A stretch of 64,000 bases of DNA from Lentzea albidocapillata. GTDB taxonomy: Bacteria; Actinomycetota; Actinomycetes; Mycobacteriales; Pseudonocardiaceae. A program made the translations under genes and the position numbers. Shown one piece after another: positions 23,562-31,523 of this stretch (position 1 is its first letter; every line of letters starts with the position of its first letter). The notes beneath the pieces were generated by a model, which did no database searches, was not told the origin of the DNA, and saw only the letters and a program-made list of their open reading frames with translations. The DNA is taken from positions 62,001 to 126,000 of the forward strand of contig NZ_JOEA01000023.1 of NCBI RefSeq assembly GCF_000719115.1, written 5' to 3'.

Positions 23562-24641
23562 GTGAAAGAAGCCTCACGTCCGCCGAACTCCGGACAGTTG
23601 GTACGTCGCCTCAAAGAGGCGGCGGTACCGGCGGCTGCGTGCATCGCCCTGATCGTGCTGCTCTGCCTGCTGATCCGGCTCTCGGTGATGGTCAGCGCGG
23701 TGCTGCTGCCGTGCGCGGTGGCGTTGCTGCTGGCCGCGCTGCTGCACCCGGCCGCCCAGTGGCTCCGGCGGTTCCACATACCCCGGTGGCTGGCCACGGC
23801 GCTCGTGTTGCTCGCCGGAGTCGCGGTGATCGGCGGAATTCTCACGTTCGCAGTGAACGCCATCGTCTCCGGACTCCCCGATCTGCAGGCGACGGTGCAG
23901 TCAAGTCTGTCGTCGCTGCGTCATTGGCTCGTGCACGGTCCCCTCCACCTGAGCCAGCGGCAGATCGAGGAAGGCATCGACAACCTCACCGCGTGGCTGC
24001 GAGAGCGCTCGGATCAGCTCGCCTCAAGCGTGACGGCGACGGCATCGGCGCTCATGCGGTTCCTGGCAGGAACAGTGCTCGCCCTGTTCGTACTGGTCAT
24101 CCTGTTGTACGACGGCGAACGCGTGCATCGAGCCGTGGTGCGCGCCATGCCACACGACCTTGCACACCGCGCCGACCAGCGGATTCGGTTCGCGTTCGCA
24201 CAACTCTCGACATACGTCCGGGCGAGCATCGCCGTCGCTCTCATAGACGCGATCGGCATTGGCGCCGGCCTCGTGCTGCTCGGCGTGCCGCTCGCACTCG
24301 CCCTTGCCTCGTTGGTGTTCCTCGGCGGCTTCGTCCCGTTCGTCGGCGCATTCGTCACCGGCGGATTGGCCGTGCTGGTCGCCTTCGTGACGAAGGGCCC
24401 AGTCGTCGCGCTGGTCGTCTTCGCCATCGTGATCGGGGTCCAGCAACTGGAGGGCAACATCCTGCAACCTCTATTGCTGGGCAAAGCCGTGCGGCTACAC
24501 CCACTCGTGGTCGTGCTCGCAGTCTCGACCGGCGCCGTCACAGCGGGCATCGTGGGCGCCGTTTTCGCCGTGCCGCTCGTCATCGTGCTACGCGCACTCT
24601 TCTCGCCACCTTCACACCAGAGCGACGAACGACGCGCATGA
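23562..24641 (+). CDS. AI-2E family transporter (PerM/YdiK-like)
   Basis: A 359-aa membrane protein, GTG start 23562. It has two N-terminal TM helix pairs, a soluble segment about 90-150 (LPDLQATVQSSLSSLRHWLVHGP), then TM helices with the family hallmarks GTVLALFVLVILLYDGERV, ALASLVFLGGFVPFVGAFVTGGLAVLVAF and QQLEGNILQPLLLGKAVRLHPL. These permeases export small molecules or act as Na+/H+ antiporters in some species; the substrate is not deducible. Confidence 0.88.
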   Translation: MKEASRPPNSGQLVRRLKEAAVPAAACIALIVLLCLLIRLSVMVSAVLLPCAVALLLAALLHPAAQWLRRFHIPRWLATALVLLAGVAVIGGILTFAVNAIVSGLPDLQATVQSSLSSLRHWLVHGPLHLSQRQIEEGIDNLTAWLRERSDQLASSVTATASALMRFLAGTVLALFVLVILLYDGERVHRAVVRAMPHDLAHRADQRIRFAFAQLSTYVRASIAVALIDAIGIGAGLVLLGVPLALALASLVFLGGFVPFVGAFVTGGLAVLVAFVTKGPVVALVVFAIVIGVQQLEGNILQPLLLGKAVRLHPLVVVLAVSTGAVTAGIVGAVFAVPLVIVLRALFSPPSHQSDERRA

Positions 24642-24689
24642 TCGGATTGCTGTCCTGCATCGGTTTCGACGGGTTGCAAACCTGCGTGG

Positions 24690-24709
24690 ATGCATTGGGC
24701 AACATTTGC
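24690..24709 (+). promoter_or_regulatory. Regulatory repeat, copy upstream of the lipoprotein-NTF2 gene
   Basis: ATGC-ATTGG-GCAACATTTGC at 24690-24709, containing the shared 10-mer GCAACATTTG, 73 bases before the GTG at 24782. Its orientation points to that gene. Confidence 0.5.
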
Positions 24710-24781
24710 ATAAAGGCACTCTTGAGACTCGTCGGCTGGGTACGCCAAGGGAACAACGAACCGACGATGATGGAAGAGCCT

Positions 24782-25480
24782 GTGAGCTCCGTGAGGAACC
24801 GCTTGATCGCCGCCACCGCGGTGCTGGGCCTCGGGTCCGTCTTGACCGGATGCGGGAACGACGACCCTGTGAACGATGTGGTCCCCGGCACGGCCGACAC
24901 GACCACTACCACCACGAAGCCTGATCAGCCTCAGTACTTCGCCAACACCGACCACGTCGGGAAGAAGGTGACCATCGCGGCCCCGGTGGAGAACGATCTC
25001 ACCGACGAGTCCGTAATCCTCGACGCAGCCCCCTACGGCGACGACTCGCTTCTCGTGCTCTTCAAGGACAACCAGCCCGAGTTCACCGAGGGCCAGACAA
25101 TGACAGTGACCGGCACCGTGCGGCAGTTCTCCTACGACGACTATGCCGAGCGGTACGGGCTGGGCGAGGCGGCACGCCGCGCCGGCAGGCTACAGGCCGA
25201 TCTCGACCGCAACTACGCCGACGACGTCGTCACGTTGTCGGCTGAGGGTGTACACCACGGACACGAAGCGATCCGTTCGCTGGCGGCGATTCTGCGCAGC
25301 TATCTGCCCGACGGCGCGTACAGCTATCGCAGCCTGCTCGTGCACGGCGAGGTCGGCATGCTCCAGTGGGCCGGGCGATGTACCGCGGGCAGCACCAGCA
25401 TCCACGACGGCGTTGACACTTATGTGGTGAAGAACGGCCGCATCGCAGCGCAGACGACCCATTATTCAGCGCGAGAGTGA
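24782..25480 (+). CDS. Lipoprotein with OB-like domain fused to an NTF2/SnoaL-like domain
   Basis: A 232-aa protein from GTG 24782 after GGAAGAG; ATG 24767 is in frame. The signal peptide ends at LTGC (Cys about 24). Residues about 50-135 are a beta domain (HVGKKVTIAAPVEND, VILDAAPYGDDSLLVLF, QTMTVTGTVRQFSYDDYAERYGL) that has a paralogue at 37239. Residues about 145-232 are an NTF2-like domain (YADDVVTLSAEGVHHGHEAIRSLAAIL ... GVDTYVVKNGRIAAQTTHY). An NTF2 enzyme is usually cytosolic, so the join, at GEAARRAGRLQADL, looks like a deletion fusion of two genes. Confidence 0.7.
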   Translation: MSSVRNRLIAATAVLGLGSVLTGCGNDDPVNDVVPGTADTTTTTTKPDQPQYFANTDHVGKKVTIAAPVENDLTDESVILDAAPYGDDSLLVLFKDNQPEFTEGQTMTVTGTVRQFSYDDYAERYGLGEAARRAGRLQADLDRNYADDVVTLSAEGVHHGHEAIRSLAAILRSYLPDGAYSYRSLLVHGEVGMLQWAGRCTAGSTSIHDGVDTYVVKNGRIAAQTTHYSARE

Positions 25481-25530
25481 CGTTCTCCGCCATTTGTGGC
25501 AACACGGCACCGTTGGGGTACAACTGTGCC

Positions 25531-26013
25531 ATGACTCGGTCCAAGGTCGACATCACCAGCGTCGATGCACTCGCGGACGCCGTGCTCACCGCGTCGCGTC
25601 TCCTCGTCGCCATCTCCGCACGGTCGATCGCCGCAGCGGGCGACACCATCACGCTGCCCCAGTTCCGTGTGCTCGTCGTGCTGCAGAGCAGAGGGCCGAT
25701 GAAACTGACCACGCTGGCCGAGCTCCTCGGGGTCAACCCGTCCACCGCGACCAGGACGGTCGACCGCCTCCTCGCAATGGAGACGGTGGCGCGTCAGCCC
25801 AACCCGGCCTCACGCCGCGAAGTCGTCATCGAGCTGACCGAGTCCGGCAAGAAGCTCGTCCGGGATGTCACCCGACGACGTCGTGCCGGGATCAGGAAGA
25901 TCGTCGAGCGGATGCCGGAGGATCACCGGCAAGGCCTCATCGACGCGCTTACGGCGTTCGCCACGGCCGGCGGAGAGCCAGCCGTGAACGGGAGCGATCT
26001 CGGCTGGATCTGA
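25531..26013 (+). CDS. MarR-family transcriptional regulator
   Basis: A 160-aa protein from ATG 25531. The winged helix spans about 40-120: LPQFRVLVVLQSRGPMKLTTLAELLGVNPSTATRTVDRLLAMETVARQPNPASRREVVIELTESGKKLV, with the Asp/Arg wing of MarR proteins. The mRNA may be nearly leaderless: TACAACTGT lies just before the start. The end (GGEPAVNGSDLGWI) is shared with the deleted copy at 14774. The ligand is unknown; convergent with an SDR remnant. Confidence 0.88.
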   Translation: MTRSKVDITSVDALADAVLTASRLLVAISARSIAAAGDTITLPQFRVLVVLQSRGPMKLTTLAELLGVNPSTATRTVDRLLAMETVARQPNPASRREVVIELTESGKKLVRDVTRRRRAGIRKIVERMPEDHRQGLIDALTAFATAGGEPAVNGSDLGWI

Positions 26014-26014
26014 C

Positions 26015-26490
26015 TCACTCACGGCCGCGCCAGCGCAGATACGCCGCCGTCGCCCCGCACAGCAGCGTGCCCACGCTGACCGCCTTGCGGTGCTGGGACA
26101 GCCACAGCTGCGGACTGTGATCGCGCTGGTGCGGTCCGAAGCGGCCTGGGCGCCGTTCGCGCGAGGTAACGGTCGAGGAGTCCGGGCATCAGCCGGTTCG
26201 CCGTCAACGTGGCTACCGTGCTGGCGCCGAGCCAGTACTCACGACGATCGGGGTGGTCGGCCGCGTACGTGATCGCCTCGGCCGCCAGCTCCGGCTGGTA
26301 GATCGGTGCCACCGGTGTCGCCTTGCAGCGCATGCGGGACAGCGCCCAGTCGAACTGCGGCGTGTTGAGCGCCGGCAGCTGCACCATCGTGATCTCCAGG
26401 CCGCTGCGGTCGTGCACGAGTTCGCACCGCAGGGACTCGGTGAAGCCCTGAATGGCATGTTTGGCGCCACCACTGCAGGCCTGACTCCTC
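26015..26490 (-). pseudogene. Short-chain dehydrogenase remnant
   Basis: The minus strand keeps GGAKHAIQGFTESLRCELVHDRSGLEITMVQLPALNTPQFDWALSRM, the region after the active-site Tyr, but the Tyr itself is replaced (ACSGGAKHA where YSGAKHA is expected) and the whole NAD-binding half is missing. Near 26140 a frameshift separates the C-terminal piece QHRKAVSVGTLLCGATAAYL, which ends at 26015, two bases beyond the MarR stop. Both truncation and frameshift make it non-functional. Confidence 0.8.
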
Positions 26491-26527
26491 ACGTCACGAC
26501 ATCGAGCCGTTATCCAAACGACAGCCT

Positions 26528-26540
26528 CGCAACGGTTGCG
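26528..26540. promoter_or_regulatory. CGCAAC-G-GTTGCG palindrome upstream of the TPP enzyme gene
   Basis: A 13-bp perfect palindrome 98 bases before the pyruvate-oxidase-like gene. Different spacing from the TTGC-N5-GCAA sites, so perhaps another regulator. Confidence 0.35.
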
Positions 26541-26637
26541 CCACCAAAACGTTTCCAGCCGCAATGGTCGATGCGTTACGTGTTGACGACCACGGATCCG
26601 GGGTAGGCGAACGGAGAGACCCTAGCGAGGAGGCTTC

Positions 26638-28431
26638 ATGACCCAGACGGTCGGTGACCACGTAGTCGCCAGGTTGAGGGACTGGCAGGTCGACCAGGTG
26701 TTCGCCTACCCCGGTGATGGCATCAACGGCGTCATCGCCGCGTTCGGCAGGGCAGGTGACCAACCGCGCTTCGTCCAGGCCAGGCATGAGGAGATGGCGG
26801 CATTCGCAGCGGTGGGCTACGCCAAGTTCTCCGGCGAGGTCGGCATCTGCCTGGCCACCTCCGGCCCCGGTGCCATCCATCTGCTCAACGGGCTGTACGA
26901 CGCCAAGCTGGACCACGTGCCGGTAGTGGCGATCGTCGGTCAGACGGCCCGCAGCGCGATGGGCGGCAGCTACCAGCAGGAGGTGGACCTGCAGTCGTTG
27001 TTCAAGGACGTAGCGAGCGAGTACCTCGTCGAGGTCAACGTAGCCGAGCAGCTGCCCAACGCGATCGACCGGGCCATCCGCGTCGCGCTCGCGGAGCGCG
27101 CGCCCACAGCGGTGATCATTCCGGCCGACCTGCAGGAGGAGGACTACGTTCCGCCGCAGCACGAGTTCAAGCAGGTTCCGTCCAGCAGGCCGGGCGCTCC
27201 GAGGTCGAGGGTGCTACCTCCCGAGGAAGACATCAGCCGGGCCGCTGAGATTCTCAACTCCGGCGAGAGGGTCGCCGTGCTGATCGGTTCAGGGGCACGG
27301 TCGGCCGTGGACGAAGTCGAACAGCTGGCCGATCTCACCGGCGCCGGTGTCGCGAAAGCGCTGCTGGGCAAAGACGTGTTGCCCGACGACCTGCCGTACG
27401 TCACCGGGTCGATCGGACTGCTCGGCACCCGCCCGAGCTATGAACTGATGCGTGACTGCGACACGTTGCTGATCGTGGGATCGAACTTCCCCTACACCCA
27501 GTACCTCCCGGATTTCGGTCAGGCGCGGGCGATCCAGATCGACATCGACGGCAAGTTCATCGGCATGCGCTACCCCACCGAGCTGAACCTGATCGGCGAC
27601 GCGCAGGCCACCCTCGCGGCGCTCGTACCGTTGCTGGAACGCAAACCACGCAGCAAATGGCGGGAATCGGTCGAGAGCAACGTCGCCCGCTGGTGGGACA
27701 CCATGGAGAAGCAGGCGATGGTCGAGGCCGACCCGGTCAACCCGATGCGCGTCGTCTGGGAGCTGTCGAGCCGGGTCCCGGACAACGCGATCATCACCGC
27801 CGACTCCGGTTCCGCGGCGAACTGGTACGCCCGCGACCTGAAGATGCGACGCGGTATGCGCGGCTCCCTCTCGGGAACGCTCGCGACGATGGGCCCGGCG
27901 GTGCCGTACGCGATCGGCGCGAAGTTCGCCCATCCCGATCGTCCGGTGATCGCGCTGGTCGGTGATGGCGCGATGCAGATGAACGGTCTGGCCGAGCTGA
28001 TCACCGTGATCCGGTATGCGGACAGGTGGTCAGATCCGCGGCTGGTGGTCTGCGTGTTCCACAACAACGACCTCAACCAGGTCACGTGGGAGCTGCGGGC
28101 GATGGGCGGCGCACCGAAGTTCGAGGAGTCGCAGACACTCCCCGATGTGGACTACGCGGGCTTCGCCCGCTCTCTCGGGATGCTGGCCATCGACGTCGAC
28201 TCCCCCGATCAGCTCGGACGCGCGTGGGATCTGGCCCTCAGCGCCGACCGGCCGACGCTGCTGGACTTCCGGTGCGATCCCGAGGTGCCGCCGATCCCAC
28301 CACACGCCACGTTCGAGCAGGTGAAGTCGTTGACCGAGGCGATCCTGCGCGGCGACCCGGAGGCGTGGCACCTGATCGTCCAGGGCACCAAGACCAAGGC
28401 GCAGGAGCTGCTGCCCGGCGCGCAGAGGTGA
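26638..28431 (+). CDS. Thiamine-pyrophosphate enzyme, pyruvate oxidase/dehydrogenase (quinone)-like
   Basis: A 597-aa protein with the three-domain plan of the TPP family: PYR domain (1-180) with catalytic Glu in RHEEMAAFAA (about 51), central FAD/ADP-type domain (about 190-330), and PP domain with GDGAMQMNG (about 441) and HNND for Mg-TPP. YPGDGINGVIAAF and SGPGAIHLLNGLYDAKLDHVPVVAIVGQ are close to PoxB and to actinobacterial TPP-requiring stress proteins. It probably decarboxylates pyruvate and passes electrons to quinone. GAGGAGG precedes ATG 26638. Confidence 0.88.
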   Translation: MTQTVGDHVVARLRDWQVDQVFAYPGDGINGVIAAFGRAGDQPRFVQARHEEMAAFAAVGYAKFSGEVGICLATSGPGAIHLLNGLYDAKLDHVPVVAIVGQTARSAMGGSYQQEVDLQSLFKDVASEYLVEVNVAEQLPNAIDRAIRVALAERAPTAVIIPADLQEEDYVPPQHEFKQVPSSRPGAPRSRVLPPEEDISRAAEILNSGERVAVLIGSGARSAVDEVEQLADLTGAGVAKALLGKDVLPDDLPYVTGSIGLLGTRPSYELMRDCDTLLIVGSNFPYTQYLPDFGQARAIQIDIDGKFIGMRYPTELNLIGDAQATLAALVPLLERKPRSKWRESVESNVARWWDTMEKQAMVEADPVNPMRVVWELSSRVPDNAIITADSGSAANWYARDLKMRRGMRGSLSGTLATMGPAVPYAIGAKFAHPDRPVIALVGDGAMQMNGLAELITVIRYADRWSDPRLVVCVFHNNDLNQVTWELRAMGGAPKFEESQTLPDVDYAGFARSLGMLAIDVDSPDQLGRAWDLALSADRPTLLDFRCDPEVPPIPPHATFEQVKSLTEAILRGDPEAWHLIVQGTKTKAQELLPGAQR

Positions 28432-28437
28432 ATAACC

Positions 28438-28659
28438 ATGAGTTCACCTGACCAGCGGGACGAGCCGCTCTACGGCGCGAAGGTGACGGCAGGCTGGCTC
28501 AGCGTCGCGTTCCTGCTCGGCCTGCTGTGGGTAGCCGTGGAGCGCGGACCGAACCAGGCATACATCGCGCTTGTCGCATGCACTGTCGTCGCTCTGGTGA
28601 TCGGACTTGTGGCTGGGATGCGCAGACATGCACGCCGACGACGATTTGAGCGCTCGTAG
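28438..28659 (+). CDS. Small two-helix membrane protein
   Basis: A 73-aa protein six bases after the TPP enzyme, surely in its operon. TM1 VTAGWLSVAFLLGLLWVAV and TM2 YIALVACTVVALVIGLVAGM, with a basic tail (RRHARRRRFERS). It might link the oxidase to the membrane, which is inference from position alone. Family not recognised. Confidence 0.6.
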   Translation: MSSPDQRDEPLYGAKVTAGWLSVAFLLGLLWVAVERGPNQAYIALVACTVVALVIGLVAGMRRHARRRRFERS

Positions 28660-28743
28660 CAGATCCTGCTCGGTTCTTTGATCACAGCCGTGGGCGTGCT
28701 CGGCCGCTCGCCCAAGAATCAGTCGAAATCGACGTGAGGAGGC

Positions 28744-29166
28744 ATGGACCACATGACCGTGGTAACTGAAATGCTTGAGACCTATCCGGCGGACCTGGGT
28801 GAGGTCGACCGGTCAGCGCTCGTGCGGTGCATCGAGGAATGCATCGCCTGCGCGCAGGCATGTACGGCCTGTGCGGACGCGTGCTTGTCGGAGTCGGATG
28901 ACCAGTTGCCGATGTTGCGCAAGTGCATCCGCACCTGCGAGGACTGTGCGGACATCTGCGCCGCCGCCGGCCGGATTCTGTCGCGCCACACCGGCTACGA
29001 CGCCAACGCCACCCGCGCCGTGCTCGAAGCGTGCGCGACCCTCTGCAAGTCGTGCGGCGACGAATGTGCTCAACATGCCGAACGGCACGAGCACTGCCGG
29101 GTCTGCGCGGAAGCATGCCGCAAGTGCGAACAGGCGTGCCGGAATCTGATCGGCGCGCTCGCCTGA
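28744..29166 (+). CDS. Four-helix-bundle copper-binding protein (Csp-like)
   Basis: A 140-aa protein with 16 or so Cys placed on the helices of a four-helix bundle: CIEECIACAQACTACADACL, CIRTCEDCADICAAAG, ACATLCKSCGDECAQHAERHEHCRVCAEACRKCEQAC. This is the pattern of cytosolic copper-storage proteins (Csp3, DUF326) which hold many Cu(I) ions inside the bundle. No signal peptide, so cytosolic. GAGGAGG lies before ATG 28744. Confidence 0.9.
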   Translation: MDHMTVVTEMLETYPADLGEVDRSALVRCIEECIACAQACTACADACLSESDDQLPMLRKCIRTCEDCADICAAAGRILSRHTGYDANATRAVLEACATLCKSCGDECAQHAERHEHCRVCAEACRKCEQACRNLIGALA

Positions 29167-29190
29167 GGCAACGCTCGGAAGGACAGGACG

Positions 29191-29376
29191 ATGGACGTCA
29201 AACCTCGTATCCGGGCAGGTTTGCTCTTCGCGCTGATCCCGCTGGCGTTCCTGATCGGATTCGCCGTCTACGCGGGCAACCGCTACCAGGTCTCCCGGAT
29301 CGCTCTGGCGGCCATCGCCCTGTCCGCGGCAGCGGTGCCGATGACGGTGATGCTGTTCTCCATCAACCGCCGCTGA
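29191..29376 (+). CDS. Small two-helix membrane protein after the copper-storage gene
   Basis: A 61-aa protein with TM1 AGLLFALIPLAFLIGFAVYAG and TM2 ALAAIALSAAAVPMTVMLFS, starting 24 bases after the Csp-like gene behind GGAAGGACAGG. It resembles the 28438 protein in size and plan but not in sequence. Unknown role, likely co-transcribed with the copper-storage gene. Confidence 0.6.
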   Translation: MDVKPRIRAGLLFALIPLAFLIGFAVYAGNRYQVSRIALAAIALSAAAVPMTVMLFSINRR

Positions 29377-29570
29377 GTTATTACGACGTCGTGATGTGAG
29401 CTCCGACAGCGTGCGGTGTGTTGATGAGACCGACCAGGCTGAACGCCTATGGCGTGTTGCGGTCGGTGTCGAAAGGGCTATCAGCAGCCCAGTCTCATCC
29501 TGACATCTGCCTCGAATGTGCCGTACATGACCGGCACACCAAGCGAACCGCGCCGCACAGAGCGTTACCT

Positions 29571-29590
29571 TTCGTATGTGCAACATTTGC
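29571..29590 (+). promoter_or_regulatory. Regulatory repeat, copy upstream of the IscA-like/USP/CPBP genes
   Basis: TTCG-TATGT-GCAACATTTGC; the 10-mer GCAACATTTG (29580-29589) is shared with three other intergenic regions. It lies 86 bases before ATG 29676, the first gene of a co-directional run to 31520. The rest of the 29377-29675 gap is empty. Confidence 0.5.
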
Positions 29591-29675
29591 GCTACCCGCG
29601 CATCAGGTGTGTGCAGCCAATGCGTCCGGTCCTTACGGTGGACTCGTCAGCCCGAAGCCGTCACCAGGAGCCGCA

Positions 29676-29969
29676 ATGCTCGACGTCAGCCAGCGAGCCA
29701 GCCAAGCGATCAACACCATCGCCTCCGCCGCCTGCCGCAGCGAACAGGGTGGGCTGAGGATCTCGCTCACCAGGAAGCCTGCCGAGGGCGCCGGCTTCGC
29801 GCTGGTGGTCGCCGACGAGCCGGTGGACGGTGACCAGGTCGTGGCCGGAACTGCGGGCTCGCGTGTGTTCCTCGACCACGTCGCCGCTCGCTGCCTCAGC
29901 GAGCAGGTGCTTGATGTCCAGGGCGACGATCGCGGCAAGTTCCACTTCGCCGTTCACCGCAAGTCCTGA
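29676..29969 (+). CDS. IscA/HesB-fold protein lacking the Fe-S cysteines
   Basis: A 97-aa protein from ATG 29676 after CAGGAG. GLRISLTRKPAEGAGFALVVADEPVDGDQVVAG, RVFLDHVAA and LDVQGDDRGKFHFAV follow the A-type carrier beta fold, as in the actinobacterial group often annotated HesB/adhesin. The three cluster-binding Cys of IscA are absent, so it is not a normal Fe-S carrier. First of a run of co-directional stress genes. Confidence 0.65.
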   Translation: MLDVSQRASQAINTIASAACRSEQGGLRISLTRKPAEGAGFALVVADEPVDGDQVVAGTAGSRVFLDHVAARCLSEQVLDVQGDDRGKFHFAVHRKS

Positions 29970-29980
29970 GGCGGCGGACC

Positions 29981-30748
29981 ATGTCTGCGGCGAATCCGTT
30001 CGTCGAGGTCGGCCACCGAGGTGGTTTAGTCGTCGGCTTCGACGGCTCCGACCCCGCGTGGGAAGCGGTCAGGTGGGCAGCGGACGAAGCCGCCCACCGA
30101 TTCTGTCCGCTGCTGCTCGTGCATGCGCATCTGACGTCGGTCACGAGTGCGTGGGGCGCGGTGGCGGCACCCGGATGGGGTCCTGCGGCGGTGTTCGATG
30201 ACACGTCGCTCGTACGGCAGGCAGAAGAGAATGTCGCCGTCGCCGCCGAGGAGTGCCGACGGCTTGAGCCGGGACTTGAGGTCGACGTCAAAGTCGTGGG
30301 CGGCCGGGCGACTCCCGCCTTGATCGAGGCAGCACGGACCGTGGACGCCGAACTGCTGGTAGTCGGGATGTCTCACCAGTGGGCGTTGCCTCGCGCGTTG
30401 ATCGGCTCCACCGTCACGAGCTTGGTGCACGACGTGGACCGCCCTGTTGTCGCGGTTCGCGGTGGCCAGGTGGGCCGGAGCGGTCCGGTGATCGTGGGCG
30501 TGGACGACTCGCCTGACAGCATGCCCGCCGTGCGATTCGCCGCCGGCTACGCGAAGCGCCACGCGTGCGAACTACGTCCTGTGCGCGACGATGCCAAGAC
30601 CCTGCTGGAGCAGTCCGAAGATGCCCAGCTCCTCGTGGTGAGCGACCGCGGCGACAATGCCGTGCATCGGGCGCTGTTCGGCTCGGTCAGCCATACCGCG
30701 CTCAACCACGCATCCTGTCCCGTCGCCGTGGTACCCATGCCTTGCTGA
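29981..30748 (+). CDS. Tandem universal stress protein, second domain shortened
   Basis: A 255-aa protein, 11 bases after the IscA-like gene. Usp domain 1 (about 14-155) is complete with VVGFDGSDPAWEAVRWA and the ATP-binding GSTVTSLVHDVDRPVVAV end. Domain 2 (about 165-255) begins normally (VIVGVDDSPDSMPAVRFAAGYAKRHACEL) and ends normally (GSVSHTALNHASCPVAVVP) but has only about 88 residues, missing about 50 in the middle. It is probably an in-frame deletion; domain 1 may still work. Confidence 0.85.
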   Translation: MSAANPFVEVGHRGGLVVGFDGSDPAWEAVRWAADEAAHRFCPLLLVHAHLTSVTSAWGAVAAPGWGPAAVFDDTSLVRQAEENVAVAAEECRRLEPGLEVDVKVVGGRATPALIEAARTVDAELLVVGMSHQWALPRALIGSTVTSLVHDVDRPVVAVRGGQVGRSGPVIVGVDDSPDSMPAVRFAAGYAKRHACELRPVRDDAKTLLEQSEDAQLLVVSDRGDNAVHRALFGSVSHTALNHASCPVAVVPMPC

Positions 30749-30767
30749 GCGAATAGGGAGGCAAGGG

Positions 30768-31520
30768 GTGCACGAACAGCCGGGTGGGTTCATGGCCGGC
30801 CTGCGCATGCTCATCGTCTTCGTCGCCGCCGAGGTGGCGTTCCTGGCGCTGTCGCTGCTCACGCTGATCTGGTACACGTCGGCCGACCCGACGATCGCCG
30901 AGGAGGGTCGACTACCCGACAGCGGCCTGCTCGTGTTGCTGATCGTGCCTCCTGTGGGTGGTGCGCTGGTCGCGATCGCGTGCACGTCGCTGTTCGGAGC
31001 AGGACAACGAACAGGCCGGTGGCGCCGCGAACTCGCGGTCCGGTCCGGTCTGCGTTCAGCTGGTCTCGGTGCGGCGATCGGGCTCGCCGGACTGCTGGTC
31101 ACCATCCCCGCCGCTATCGTGTGGGCGAACTGGGTCGGCGGCGATCAGGCCACGTCTTCGGTAGGTGAGGCGTTCGCCGACCGGCAGATGCCCACCGCTG
31201 CGGCTGTGACCGTGTTCCTCGTGGTGTGGCTCGTCGCTCCCGCTGCCGAGGAGGTGCTCTTCCGGGGTGCGTTGTGGCGCTCACTGGAGCACTGGCGGCT
31301 CAACCGGTGGGTTGTGTTCGCGGTGACGAGTGTTCTGTTTTCCTTGGCGCATCTGGAACTGCTGCGCACCCCACTACTCCTGGTGCTGTCGATTCCAGTC
31401 GGACTGGCCAGGATGTTCACCGGCAGCCTGATCGGAGCGATCGTCGCTCATCAGGTGAACAACCTGCTGCCCGCCTTGGCTTTGCTGCTGGCGCTGACGG
31501 GCAACGTTCCCCAGCTCTGA
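30768..31520 (+). CDS. CPBP-family intramembrane glutamic protease
   Basis: A 250-aa membrane protein from GTG 30768 after GGAGGCAAGG. It has about seven TM helices and the three CPBP motifs: AAEEVLFRG (EExxxR, about 158), FSLAHL (FxxxH) and AHQVNN (HxxxN/B, near the end). Bacterial members process or immobilise membrane peptides; the target is unknown. Last of the co-directional run starting at 29676, convergent with the POT transporter. Confidence 0.88.
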   Translation: MHEQPGGFMAGLRMLIVFVAAEVAFLALSLLTLIWYTSADPTIAEEGRLPDSGLLVLLIVPPVGGALVAIACTSLFGAGQRTGRWRRELAVRSGLRSAGLGAAIGLAGLLVTIPAAIVWANWVGGDQATSSVGEAFADRQMPTAAAVTVFLVVWLVAPAAEEVLFRGALWRSLEHWRLNRWVVFAVTSVLFSLAHLELLRTPLLLVLSIPVGLARMFTGSLIGAIVAHQVNNLLPALALLLALTGNVPQL

Positions 31521-31523
31521 GCC

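Noticed and set aside
23516..25480. One 654-aa protein on the plus strand
   Set aside because: Its first 400 codons are an Arg-rich shadow of the AI-2E permease gene; only the part from 24782 is real.
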